Assembly (NCBI RefSeq): GCF_022539665.2 | Contig: NC_081335.1 | Span: 8,246,001-8,310,000, forward strand | Source of the DNA: Daphnia carinata | Lineage: Eukaryota; Arthropoda; Branchiopoda; Diplostraca; Daphniidae | Direction: 5' to 3' | Length of the DNA stretch: 64,000 nucleotides | Part shown: one piece after another, positions 26,201 through 39,988 of the stretch | Numbering within the stretch: position 1 is the first letter of the stretch | Layout of the letters: every line of letters starts with the position of its first letter | The notes under the pieces: model-generated | Seen by the model: only the letters and a program-made list of their open reading frames with translations | Database searches by the model: none | Told to the model about the DNA's origin: nothing | Translations under genes and position numbers: made by a program

Positions 26201-29200
26201 AATGCTCGTGTACGGTGTATGTGTGTGTGTTATGTAAGCCTAATCAATTGTTGGGACTCGAATAGGTTTCGGCAGAAATGACTTGCGCATAGCACACACA
26301 GCTTCTGCACAGCCTACACGTCGATAACATTGTGCATTTACATCTTTAATTAGGACGTGTGAAATCATTTCCCAATTGTGAATTTGAAATTTGTGCTGCA
26401 TAATCATTTTGATTCGTAAGATTCTAAGAAATGAGTGAACACGCATCTTTTTTTTTTGAAATGCCAGTGGGTGTGTTCCAGTAGCACAGCGAGTTGTCGG
26501 TGTTAAACTCACACTTTCCATTTTTCCTGCTGAATCGACGTTCCGAGAATCGAGACCGATGTTCACAAGCATCAGCACATTGTGTAGGGCAGCGGCAGCA
26601 ACGTTCCTCGGCTCTTAAAATATATATATATATATCTGCCGTGTCTTTTATTTACATAGAAAACCTCAGTCGTGTTTATAGTGAAAGCGATGAGATCCCT
26701 TGAAATAAAGAAATAAAAACACAATTCGTTGAACAGATTTGAAAACTCATTTCGTTTTTATAACCTCTTGGTCATCGCCGATACGCCAGCCCAACAATTT
26801 CATGTTCTGGAAATGGATAATGTTTTTTTTTTTTTTTTCTTTTATGAACGTGCATTACAAGTTTTGGTAGAGGCTGTTTCAGTTGATTGCGTCTGTGTCA
26901 CTTGCGAGATTCATAGACGCATTAATAACGGAATGCCTCTCCACATTTATAGGCCGGCCTCAGCACAGTATCATCCATAGCTACGCCATTAATAGTTGAT
27001 GATATGAGTTATTCTTTCGTCTGGCCATCAGCTTCTGAGTAAACACCTTTTTTTCCATCGTATAATACATGAATTGAATTATATAGAGGCCTGTTTCATA
27101 TTTGAGAGAAGGGCCAGCACTCTTAACCCAAAGCTGACAAGAAATGATGCTCGGTGCTGGATATATATATATACGTAACACAGTTTCCCAGTATGTTTGT
27201 ACAGCAGTGTTGTACGTGTAGGCCTATGCTATATGTATATATATATATATATATATAAATGATATATAGAGGAGATTGTGATGGTTGGGCAGGATTGAAT
27301 AGAACTAACTATCAAGCAAATGTCAAAAGATGGCTTTTGAGGAGTGCCAACAAGGCAGAGCTAATGCGTTTCACAGCAATGAAGATTTTCAAAGCCCTTT
27401 TCATTTTTCGCCCTTTTCAATGCAAACAACGTTGTGTATATTGCTGATCCTATCCGTGATACACACAATGGACATAAGGTATAGAAAGAGAGTGGGGTTC
27501 GAAGGGGGTACACATAAAAGAAACTCGAGGTCTTTTGCTTTTTTTCTTGGGGCTGCGTGAGGCCAAACAGCTTTTGATTTCGGCCTATTATGCGTGTGTA
27601 CATGCGTAGAGACATTTTCTAACAAGTCAAAAGTCAGGTTCACACACATTTGAAAGCAAAAATTAAAAAAAAAAAAAAAAATAAATGGTTGGTGGTACAT
27701 ATAACAGTCTAATAGTATCGTCATATCCTCTCTCCTTCAAAAAGTTTGGGCCATTTGCTCTATTTGGTTGTCTTCTTCTTCTTTTTTCTTTTTTTCACAG
27801 TCAGCATACGGATAGATAATAAAAAAAAGTAAAAAGGAGTCCACACGAGTTAGCACGGTGGTCTATAAGAAAAACACCGCAGCGGGAGAGGAACTATTTT
27901 CATTCATCTGTGTATCTATATACAACCGTTGCCCCTTTCAAGTTTATTTCCCTCTTCTTTTTTAGGGAGGCCCCCTCCCCCCCCCCCCTTTTTTTGATAC
28001 GCCATGTATTCAAAAAAAAAATCTATACAGACGTGTGAGGCTCAATATACAAAAAAGAGAGAGAGAAAGAGAGAGAGACATGAAAGGCACACTGGCAACG
28101 GCCGTCACGAAGAAGCTGGTCCCTTCATTCCCTCCTTTCTTTCTTTCTTTCTTTCTTTTTTTTTTTTTTTTTTTTTATTGTTGTGTTGCATTTCTTTTTC
28201 GATGTTTTGATCCTCTGGCTTCCTTTTTGTCCAGGGGTTCTGTATACTGTGTGTTGCCATTGGATGTGTCAAAGTCATGACTTCTTGTTGGACCAACTGG
28301 ATCCTTTTCAAGCTGAAAAACTGTTTCACTCACGTAGATATATATTACTTCCCCCCCCCCCCCTTCTTCTTTTATACTCTACTTTGATATAGCAGTTAAA
28401 TAGGATTTTTCAAAAAAAAAAAAAAAAAAAAAAAAAAAGACGGCTGGCTGACCTCCCGCCGATTTTCTTTATGCATACATTTGCGTGTAATGTAGAACCC
28501 GGTGTATACAGAAGGAGGTTGAATCCCGTTTGATGGATTCGCTATGCTTATTTATTTTTAAATGGCATCCTGGCCATCTCGTCAAGGACTTTTTCATTCA
28601 TTCATCAGGACGCATCTTCGAGTCCTCACTCGGTCAATGGAACTGTACGACATTCTTTAGACTCTGTGTGTGTGTGTGTGTGTGTGTGTAACACGGCCTA
28701 GTGTGGCTTTAGTATAGAGACATATCCATCGAGTTGAAAGAATTTCTTGGGCCATGGGATTCTTTGCTGGCTTTCATTCATTCGATTTTTCTATATTTGA
28801 AATTGTGTCGTCCCGACGTTCTCTTGACTTGGAGAGCAGCAGCCACAATGGCCTCCTTCTTTTATATTGATACGTACACACATAGGACTTACGTTGTGAG
28901 TGAAGAATGTTTGAAATGTGTGTGTGTGTGTGTGTTGTGAGTTTCTTTGCCTTTTCATCCTTTTTCTTTTTTTTTTGTTCCGGTGTTTCTTCTTCCGTTG
29001 CAACCTCACAAAACGGAATTGACCCATCACCTATAACGTCATTGTGCAGTTTAACAGACACACACACACACAAGAAAAAGACTTTGGCAATCACACGCAC
29101 ATACAAAAAAAAAAAGAAAAATGTCGAATGAAAACAAAATTCTATAACAAATAAAAAAAAAAAAAGCGATGACTTTCTTACCGATAATGCACGTCACCTG

Positions 29201-32200
29201 GGGATATGGGGAGGGAGGAGGAGGAGGACGTCGGTGTGACGCATTCCTAACTGGATTATAATAGGGGGAGTCGTATAGAATGTGACAAGCAGGAAATGAT
29301 GATTGTCGCAATTTCTATTGTTCGTTTTTTTTTTTTTATGTACGTACGTACGTACAGAAATAACCACTGACTTTTCTTCGACGCTTTATTGTGCGTCCAT
29401 TCAAAAAAAAAAAAAAAAAAATGGGACAAATCTCTTTCAACATTTAGTCTATAGCATCTGCATAGATATATAACAAACATATAAAGAGCATTCAACAAAA
29501 ATTGAGTCAATCTTGGGGGTGTGTGGGGGGGGCCCGTCCATTCATCAGTTTCCGGTATGTTTTTATAATGGAATTCTATTTTGACACATCGTTCCTGCGA
29601 TAAGCAGATGACACAACGTCCCTTTCCCTTTTATTCATAAAAATGATTAGCTTTTTGCACACCTGGTCGATGTAAGAGAAATTGAAAAAGAAAAAGAAAA
29701 AAAAAAAAAAGAAAAAACGGCAGTGAACGAACAGTTTAGACATTCCATTGGTTTTATGGCTGACGTGATGGTCCTGGACGTGGCGGAACGGGATGCGACG
29801 CTGTTCGGCAGCATGTCGTTCATTCCATTAGCAAATCGTATACAGATGAATGTCCATTTAAATATAGACGCTGTTTTTCTCCCTTTGCCTGTGGGGCGGA
29901 GGGCCTCCTTTCGTGCTCGTGACGAAGGCTAATAAAGAGCCCAGATAAATATATACACAAGCAGAAACAGCAAGGGCAAGAAGGAAAATCCCCTTTGAAA
30001 AAAAAAAAAAAAAAGAAGGAAAAATTCTGAAAGAGGGGCGTCGAAGCAACTGCCAAAAGAGTAATAGAATGAAGAATGGAGGAAACGGCGCTGACAGACA
30101 AGAGAACCTAAGTGTCTGTATATATCTCTCTCTGGTGTGATGGCTGTGCTGCTGCTGCTGCTGCTGTTCAGGGGCCAAGAAAGTGCTGCAACAAAACAAG
30201 GGTCTCTCTCTCTCTCTCTCTCGCTTTCCCCCCACAAAAAAAAAGTGGAGAAAAAGGGGTGCTGATGTTTTTCGGCGAGCAAGGCGAAGGATATATAAAA
30301 CTAAAACAGAGCGAGAAAAAAAAAAGAAATCCATGGGGAAAAGTAAAACTGTTTTTGCTGGTATAAAAGTATGTGCTAAGAATAATCCTCGTTTCTAATA
30401 TATATATATATATACATACAGCATATAAGAAAATATGCTGCAGACACACCCCTCTCATTTTCACTCGTCGTTTGACTCGTTGCGGGCTCATGCACGCGTT
30501 CGTATCTGTGTCTACAGATATACAACGTATGTTTGCGTTATAAATAAACATAACAACGTCGTTCCTCTCACTCCGTATGTGTGTCCTCCTTTTTTTTTTT
30601 TTTTTTTTTTTTAAATTATTATTATGGAGAGACACAGTTTAGGAATTGGGAATAAATCAACATCGATTGTGAAACTCCTCGTTTTCCCAAGTTGATTGCG
30701 GACGAGTATACATCACCAGTGAATCAATTGTTTTAATATATCGTACATTAGACAACATGATTTATCAGAGTCCCGTTCGGTATATAAATAGGAACGAATC
30801 CTAAGAGAATATAGAAGAATTATACGTCGGGGTTATATCTATCAGCCGTTGGATGTAGATTTTCAAAACGAAAAAAAAAAAAAAAAAGAGGGAACTATTA
30901 TCTAAAGCTATATAGATTGTATTTGATACAATAGAGAAGGAGTTTGGTTCGCCATCCACAAAGCGAAGAGATACATCGTGTGTGATCGTGTCGGGACAAT
31001 CTCGTGGGGATTTCACGCCATCCGTTTTGATATTCGATTCCCATAAAGCTTGTCTCGACGATCCATCGAGTTTCGTGCATCTATGAATCGATCGAGCCTC
31101 TTTTTCTTTTTTTCCCGAAAGTCCGACAACAGGGCAAACCAAAGTTCAATAAATCCGTCATGTGCGTTGTTAAAAAAAAAAGAAAAGAAAAGAAATAATA
31201 TGAATAGGGGACACGAAGGCTGGAACTGTTTTTAGAACGATGTTCTTAACATCAACTATTTGGCTCGTCCGTGTATATATCGGCAGCAAATACCGAACAA
31301 CTACTAACACCAGTCTTAAACACAAGATAATGATCACAGGTCGAAATGTGTCTATAATAACTGGCAACTCCATGTTTTCTTTCCTGGAACGCATTCCGAA
31401 CGCTGTGAATCGAAAATGGCAGGACAAAAAAAAAAAAAAAAAAAAAAAAAAAAGATGATTTTTCTTGCTGGACTGCCATTGAGACTCGTCAGTTTTTGTC
31501 TTCATGTCTTGTCACACACGAAATGTTTAACGCATCGAAAATATGTGTCGACATTTTCAGGGTGGGGGAAGGGGTCTGGGGGTTTAGGAGGAGGACTTAC
31601 ACTACCGGTAAGCTCTCGGAGATAATGAACACGCACACACACACACACACAACACATAAGGCGAAACGCCCCTTAGAATACTGGCTGTGTTATGCGATGA
31701 TGATGGAACACGGTCCCGACGAAGGCGCGCGCGCGCGCGCTCGTCGTCAAAAGTAAAAAAAAAAAAAAATGAAGGTGACGAGTGCGACTTCATTAGCGTT
31801 TTGGGCCCTTTACTGCTTGTTATAATCTACTCGATGCGCGTCTAACTGTCCCTTTTGCCTTTTCTCGCATATTTCACTTTCCAGTTAAAGATGACGGATG
31901 TTGTCAGATTAAGAAAAAAATGTCAAAAAACATTTCCTATGATACTTTTTTTTTTTCTTGTTTCTCTTTCAAAACGATCGGGAATGGAAAAAAAAAATGG
32001 GAGAAAAAAAAAACAAGTGACACACGCACATACCAAACGTCGTGTTAAATATATATATATCTATTTTTTTTTTTAAGGGTAGGGGAGTCAGTTTGACTTG
32101 GAATAGTCGAAAGTTATATGAGAAGGCAAAAAGGCCTCGTTAGTGTCGCGTCCTGGCTTGCGACTATTGGCGCGGGTGCGGGGGGGGGGGGGAACGAGCA

Positions 32201-35000
32201 GCAAAATAGAAGAAGAAAGAAACTGCTGGTGTGTGCACACACACGCGACACGCTGTTATGACAGCCGTATAAATTCCCGTGTGTATATATATATATATTT
32301 TGTCAGGACTCTGGCGCTATAACGTTAGCGTTATTCTTTCTTTTTTTTTTTTTTTTGCTGTTTGTGTCGCGTTCTTCTTCTTCTTCTTTATTGTGGAAGC
32401 GAGTTGAACGTGGCGCGGCTAACTCTCCGGAAAAAAAAAAAAAAATAAATAAAATAAAACGACGTTGGATGTAGTTTTTAACCAACAGGAGCTGTGAGAT
32501 GGAGACACACAGCACACACTGAGAATAAGAGAGATAATATTTTTTTTTTGTTTTGTTTTGTTTTTTAGGGGTTGGTTGGCATGTAGAAACAAAAGTGTGC
32601 GTGTGTGTGTGTATATATTGTGCCTTGTGTGTTTTTGTTTAGTTTCGGCAACAGACACAGCAGCTGATGATGATGACATTCTCTCCCTCCTCTTGGCTCC
32701 TCAAGCTTCAGCCTAGCGCTTCCAGCTTCGTTTATGTAGATCGCAAACGTATACAAGGGATGGTAAAACGTAATAACAGACGTGAAATCAAAAAAACTGG
32801 AGCTGGGGAAAGTTTTGAATTTGCCCGCGACATATTTTCGAACGCTAGCGTCACATGTGATTTTCTATGTAATAAATAGAATCAAACGGTGCATGTCGTT
32901 GATTCCCCCTCTGTGCACACACACACACACATCAAACATAGAAGACGATCGTATGTCAATAGAATAGACAATTGCATCTTTTATTTTCAAAAAAAAAAAA
33001 AAAAAAAGGAAAACTGTTGACCCCAAAAGTCAGAAAGCCGACGCAGATGATGGGGCGGATGCTGTTTTTCCCATTGGTTGACCCGCATTGACCTCTGTGT
33101 GTGTGTGTGGAAAAGGAACGGCGTCTCTTCTGCCAACTGCCAAAAGCGCCAAACAATAAGTCGAAAAAACCAGAAGCATGGCTTGTAGACAGGAAACCCC
33201 ACCGATGCTCCTATCTTATAAATATCTGTCTATATCCTCTTATATATGTATATATATCTGCTGGTCTTTTGTCCTGTGGCCTCCTCTTCATCACACACAC
33301 ACACACACACACACCCCTGCGCGCGGCTATTATTATAACTAGCGCAACACACACAATGGACGATCGTTTGCAACAGGGACATGCCATCCGTAAAAAAAAA
33401 AAAAAAAAAAAAATAGGAAGTCAAGCTGCAATCTAAACTAATCATTTCCCCCCTTTCGATATTTGTATTTGGAAAATTCATTTCCTATTTTGACATGAAT
33501 CCTCTCGCTTTTTTTTCATAATAATTTTTTTTTTTTTCCAAAGGGAGATGCCCTTCTTTATTGTCCACGCACATTCAATGTGTACAAACATGGAAATCAA
33601 TAGGTTGGATGCCATCGTCTGTTTGCAGAAAGCCTCTCCTTTTTTTTTTTATAGATCATATTGTATTGATATTTCGATGCAAAACGAAGGGGATCTCTCT
33701 CTATCTTTTTCCTTGTTTGTATCGACCACAGTCGATGTGTAAAAGGCATGTCAAAATAAATACGTTTATATTTATATAGCGACGGTATATTTACATGGGT
33801 GCGTGGTAACATTGTCTGTGCGTCTCTCTAATTGATGAATGTTTTTGCCCGGATTTTGAATCGGAGCTATCCGATGGAAAAATGCAATCAAAGTCGAAAC
33901 AGCACACAGTAGGTGGAGGGGATTTTGATTGTCGTTGAAATGACAGCGGATCAGTAACACGTTCGATCATTGTATATACTGAAAGAGGGAAATGGTCCTT
34001 CTGATTTCCCCTTCCTTTTATTTTTTATTTTTTTTATTCTTTCCTCCACGAGATTGAGCTGGGATTGTTATCTGCCAGTCACAACACACCCACTCATCAA
34101 CCACCCCCCCCCTCACTCGTGTGTGTGTCTGTGTGTTTATATCACACGTTTATCGAAGAGACACCCGAAAGTGTGAAAATGTCCCCCTCTTTTATTTTTT
34201 TTGATTATTCTTTCTAGCCTATATATATCTAGTCTAATGCAAACAACGCTGAAAACAGGAGGTGGGAGGGGGGATAGATGCAGCCCAAAACTTGACTGGC
34301 CTTTCAATATCAGAGGTGGACCTTTCTCTCTCTCTCTCTCTCTCCCCACCGGTTCTGGAACAACACAAAGGAGGGAAATGAGAGCACTATAGGCTTTATA
34401 TATAGCTGCTCGTCATATTAAACACACACACGAGGAAAAGGGGGGGGGGGGAGGGGGAGGTTGTATGTGATGAGCCGATTTTCACCGTTGAATATGCATG
34501 AGCAACAAACGATAAAGACAGGGTGCGATTCCCCGTTTTATTGCCAAGTTTATATAGATTTTATAAGTGCGAGACAGTGGACAACTTGACGGAACGTTCT
34601 GGCGCGGACGGGTATTTTTTTTTTTCTAAATGAAAAATATAGAGAGACACTTCTATGTTCATGCTATTCGTCGTATGAGAAACGTTTATTGTTTGCAATA
34701 TTCTGCCCGTGCCAAAGAGTGGAACGTAGCCGATTGTTTGGGTCGACAGAGGTGAAATAAAAGAAGACTGGCACCGTTGTCGGCGAAAGAAAAAAAAAGA
34801 GAGTAATACGATGTACGTACACACACGTGTATAGAGCGCACACATAGTTGCGTCTCTCTTAATATAACGATGTGCAAGAAAGAGAGAGAGAGAGAGAGAG
34901 AGATTTTTTTTGGAAGGAGAAGAAGACGGGGCCAACCGACAAAACACGTAAAAGGTGGGGCCGGTGTCAGCCGAGACGCCGGGCGGGAGCATCAGACGTC
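26201..35000. other. Gene-free 3' flank, middle block
   Basis: 26240-26580 is a complex, repeat-poor stretch with TTTAATTAGG and GCATAATCATTTTGATT motifs. The remainder is microsatellite and homopolymer: CTTT repeats near 28137-28158, A27 at 28412-28438, a TACG tetranucleotide run near 29340-29356, and a CTG run near 30147-30168 outside any gene. No supported coding sequence. Confidence 0.6.
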
Positions 35001-35111
35001 TTGTGTGTCAGGCAGACGATGGAAATAAAAAAGGGATCCAATTACACGACTTTTTTTTTGTTGTTGTTGTTGTTGTTCGGCGGTTTTTGACTTGCCGATG
35101 ATATTTAAATA

Positions 35112-35129
35112 CATCAGTTTTAACTGATG
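35112..35129. repeat. Short palindrome CATCAGTT-TT-AACTGATG
   Basis: Eight-bp arms with a 2-nt centre, next to TTTAAATA. TTGCCGATG followed by AATTTAA-like sequence occurs at both ends of this stretch (about 35092 and 35197). Confidence 0.7.
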
Positions 35130-37631
35130 AAAACTCATTCAATTTTTTTGAATTCAAATTCCAATAGACAACATTGAACACTCGCTTATCGCCAATTGCC
35201 GATGTAATTTAAGGTTAGATTTTTTTATATCTGAAAACGAATAAAGCCATGCAACGTTGTCATTTGATCCCTCTTTTTTATTTTATACCCCCCCCCCCCC
35301 CCCTCCAATTTTTTTTTTTGTGGGGGGGTTAAGATTGTCGAGGACTATATTTATTGGGTAGATAAAAAGAAAAAGAAAAAACAAAGGAGAAACAGAGAGT
35401 CTGTCGTTGCGACCAAAAGGGGAGGAGCGCGTGAGGATCTCGTTCCAATTCGGCGCCGCCGTCTCAAAAGTCACTGCCAAACTCGATCGACAAAATTTCG
35501 TTTTTTTTTTCTTTTCTTGTATAAATATATATCAAAAACTATCTCCCCCCACTCCCCCGTTTCTTCGTCTTTAAAAAAAAAAGAAGGAGACGCTGAGATC
35601 CTGATCGATTCCATCGTATAAAACACCGGAGCTGGGCGGCACGAATGATGGCAGATGTGGGGAGGAGGAACTGCGGGGAAAAGTGAGCCGATTTAATCAG
35701 AGACGGACGTGGAAGAGGCGGTTCCATTTTTCTTTATAAACGTTACAAGATCCATCTCGTTCTAATACTTATTTATTTTTATTTTTTTTTTTTTTTTTTC
35801 AGGCCCCTTCTTTTTTTTTTTTTTATTATTATTGTTATTATAACCAACGATCCTCCGATGCTGTCCCGCGTGCCAATAATTTCCGTTTTTTTTTTTATTT
35901 ATCTTTTTTTTTTTTTCAAATCTCCCCCCCCCCCCCCCGTCAGATTGTAAGACGAGCCTTGTGTCGTTGATAGATTTCTTGGTTCGGAATAACAAGGCGG
36001 GTAATTCAAAACGGACCAACAAAAAAAAAAAAAAATAGGAAAGATAAAAGCCGCTGGTCATCGTCTAAACGACTCGTCCAGTTTCGGGGTATATAGAAGA
36101 AGAGGGCGTTTCTTATTTGGCATCAGGTTTGTTTTTGTTTGTTTTGTCGGACAATCGTGAAACCGCCCACTTGTCTGCGAACGAAACAAACTCGGAAAAA
36201 ATGTGTTTCAAAAAACGCGCTTGGCTGCGCTTGTTTGTCGTCCACCGAAAAGAACATGGACACAAAAGAAAAATATTTTTCACAAAAAAAAAAAAAAAAA
36301 GGCAAAGTGATATAGGCCCTTTGCGGTCGTTTTTCTTTTCCCCTTGAACGATGGCCTTTCAATTCAAACTGTTTTTGTTTTTTTTTTTTTGTTTTTTATA
36401 TTTAAAAAAAAATATATGTGTATCTAAAATCCTGTTTACATATTGAAAGTAAAAAAACATGGCAACGGAGGATGAATCGAATTCAAGTCTAATAGCAGGA
36501 AATGAAAATCATCGAGTTGACGTACACGCCTCTATGTAAATCATGTCACACACACACACAGACACACGAAAAAAAAAAAAAAAAGTAAATGAAGAAGAGA
36601 TAAAAAGTTGTTGAAAATGATGGGCCACTTGCTTTTGCGTATTCATTAGATTAACTATAACTAACCGCATTGAGATGCGTCAAACAACAACAACAAAACC
36701 AGTTGGTCCGGTTTCAAACATTTCACCCCCCCCCCCCCTAACTCATCGGCGACGTTGTCTCACGTCTATCATCATATCTCATTGTTTATGTATCCCCCTC
36801 CCGCCAGATATACACACACACACACACACACACACGAATGTTCTAATTGGCAACAGAGTTTGTTCACCATTAGCCGAGACAAAGAGTTGTTCGATTCATT
36901 GATTTCGTTGCGGTACATTATTTTATTTTTTTTTATTTTTTTTTTCAAATTCACGATTGTTCACGTGACAATCTGTACGTCATGATCGACTTGTCGGGTA
37001 AAAAAAAAAGAAAAGAAAAGAAAACCAGTATTTCAATTTTTTTTTGAAATAAAATACGAATTCAAGAGGAAAGAAGATGTGTGTGTGTGTGTATATAATT
37101 TAACGATCAAACATGCTGCCATGTCTAAATAATAAGACGCTCTTGTTTTTTTTTTTGTTTTTTTTTTCAATTTTGGCTAGCGGCCATATTCACTCCGTTG
37201 TTTTTTTTGTTTTTTTTTGGAAGTTCAAGTTTTTTAATTACCCAGACGAACAAGAGCAAAGAATTAAAAAGAAAGAAAAAAATAACAAAACACACACGGA
37301 GAAGACAAGAGCGACAAAAGAAAGAGAACCAATAAATATAATGAATAAATCTATCTATATAAACGAGACGGAGGAAGAGGAGAGACATTAAAAAAAAAAA
37401 AAATAGAGGAAGAAAGAAGAAAGATATATGGAGACCAACCAAGAAGCCAAAACCCCAAAAAGAACTTGAAACAGAAAACCAAAAGAAACAAAAAAGAAAG
37501 AAAGAAAAAAAAAAAAAAAGTATTGATAAGATCGACCTGTCTGCCGCCAAGCCAAACCAGACCGGTATGTCTATAACAACACAGAGGGAGAGACAGAGGA
37601 AAAAAAAAAAAGAAGAGACATAACACAACAG

Positions 37632-37721
37632 TATATATATATATATATATATATATAACAAGGGGATCTATCTCTCATTTCGTACAATCCCACTCACGTG
37701 TGTGTGTGTGTGTGTGTGTGT
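37632..37721. repeat. Compound (TA)n and (GT)n microsatellites
   Basis: (TA)13 at 37632-37657 and (GT)12 at 37698-37721, separated by 40 bp of ordinary sequence. Confidence 0.9.
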
Positions 37722-38302
37722 CATTTATTTCAAGAAACAAGGATAATGGATAATGAAAAATCAATCGATTTGTAAATAGATTGGCCATCGTTGTTGGTCA
37801 TTATTTGAATGGAACGTCTATATCAAATCGAACGCATTTGAAATTTCCGCTCATTTCATTTAGATCAATTAGTTGCCAAGAAATCTAGTTGACTATCGAT
37901 TTTTCATATATGAATATTAAAACAATACGGGATGTAGGTCTTGAAATAAATATAAAAGAAATGGCTGGTATTTGTGTACATAAAGAGGCATCCGTCACGA
38001 CCGTCGCCACTGCCGCCATATAACTAATGGACTCTGGCGCGGCCATCCCTTTTTGATTTAAGAAACAAAAGTCTTGTAATTTAATTTAATTTATTTATTT
38101 TTATTTTTTTTTTTGAACTTTTCTCGTCTTTTCATCAGCTTGAGTTTTTGTTTTTTGTTTTTTGTTAAAGAGTCAAGGAATAACATGATTGGAAACGAAT
38201 GAAGCCAATAAAGAAATCGAATGGAAAAGGTTCCAACCGTAAACGGTGGTCTCTGCAGGACCTGCGTTCAATCAGCGCCTCATTTAAATTGGACAAGAAA
38301 TT

Positions 38303-38350
38303 TTTCTTTCTTTCTTTCTTACGTGTGTGTGTGTGTGTGTGTGTGTGTGT
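38303..38350. repeat. Compound (TTTC)n and (GT)n microsatellite
   Basis: A short TTTC tetranucleotide run followed by (GT)14 at 38323-38350. Confidence 0.9.
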
Positions 38351-38577
38351 AGTTTCCCCTTCGCGATGAGTTGCCCTTCCTCAACGGCGACAAACAGTTC
38401 CATGACGCCTTCGGTTCCCACACCTTCGGTCTATATCGTCCCTTTCGATTTGAACTTGTTTTTGTCTTTAAACTGCTCGGTTTTTTATTTTCCCTCACAC
38501 ACAGACACACACAGGTTTTCGATTGTTATCGACAAACATCGTTTGGCCGTCTCTCTATACGGTCAACAACGTCGATG

Positions 38578-38633
38578 ATATGCAAATAATTACCACCACC
38601 CAGTAATTAGGCCATTTATTATCGAGAATCCTA
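38578..38633. promoter_or_regulatory. Candidate enhancer core: octamer plus TAATTA cluster
   Basis: An ATGCAAAT octamer runs directly into AATAATTACC, followed by CAGTAATTAGGCC and ATTTATTATCG, all within 55 bp without simple repeats. Overlapping POU and homeodomain sites like this are typical of conserved developmental enhancers. The site lies about 7.4 kb past the Iroquois stop. Confidence 0.35.
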
Positions 38634-39956
38634 CGTATATATATCAACGACCGTGTTTATATGCAACCAAATTGCTGAGCACACGAAGAACTTGACTTTA
38701 ATCAGACACTTTGGAGCCAGTTTTTTTTTTGTTTTTTTTTTTTGTTTCTTCTTTTCAAAACTTGGGCGGCTGTTAGAAGTTTTCGTGTCGAATAATGTCG
38801 ACTTCAAGGCCAATCATTCCATCAAACCAAGGGGACATCCAAAAAAAAAAGATAACGTTGGTGACAACGGGGCAGATTAAAAAGGAGGTACATAAATGAG
38901 CGCATATATAAAAGCGTTGACACTGTGGTGCTTAATGGTCTTTGATTCAATGAACGAGGTGATCGAACAATCTACCCTCTTTTTCAATCAAGAATTTTTT
39001 TTTGAATTTGAATTACATTTTATTTAGACTATAGCGATTATAGGTTTGCATGTAAGACCGGATCAATGGAATTCCAATGGACTTTTTAAACGCGCTAAAA
39101 ATATTGCGAGTTGTTGGGACGGCTCTAACATACACCGCCAGTATGGCAAGGACAGCAGCAAGAAACAATCTTGAAAAAAAAAAAGAAATAATGATAATAA
39201 AATAAAAATAAAACGCAAAGTAGTTGGAGGGGGAGATTTGAAACTGATGACCACACGTAGATGTGACGTGCATGCGGATGTATCTATAGTACACAGCTAC
39301 TATTTAATGGATGTGCGTGTACATCTTTTATCGCATCTGTTATTCTTTTTTTTTTTTTTTTTTTGCCTTAAAAAAAAAGAAATACACATTGCCAGGTCTC
39401 ACGTATATACAAAAAAAAAAAAAAGATGGCTTCCGACTGATTAGACTTCCGTATATATTCAAAAATATTGTGTGTGTATTCCAAAATATATATTGTACCT
39501 TTTACCCCCCCCCCAAAAAAAAATAAAAAAAGGCTATATTCATATATGGCGCGTTTGTACATTTGTTTTTTTCCGAAAAATGTAGAATAGCAACTTCATA
39601 ATACATCATTTTATTGTAATGAAAAGAAAAATGTGAGTTTTATATGTTGTGCGGACGGGAGCCGTGTATGTAGCCTCTCCCGCTGGATAAAACAAAAGAC
39701 AACACGAAAGCACACATCACGACGACACGATCCATATCTAACGTCCGTTCTAATCTCGTTACTTCCCATCCCATTAAATTATACATGCTCTGATGATGTT
39801 TTTTTTTGTTTTTTTTTTCCTCTTTTGTTTTGTTTTTGTTTTAGGGGTTAGCTTCCGGCTATATCCGTTTTCTCTTGTTTCATTTTTTTTTTTTTTTCCT
39901 GTATAGAGTTTTGTTATTATGTCCAGGGGAAACAAAATGTTAACTCCCCCTCCTCT

Positions 39957-39988
<32 letters not shown>

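Noticed and set aside
37167-37661. 164-codon minus-strand hydrophobic frame resembling a membrane protein
   Set aside because: Hydrophobicity comes from purine-rich plus-strand repeats read as Phe/Leu/Ser; no start context or conserved motif.
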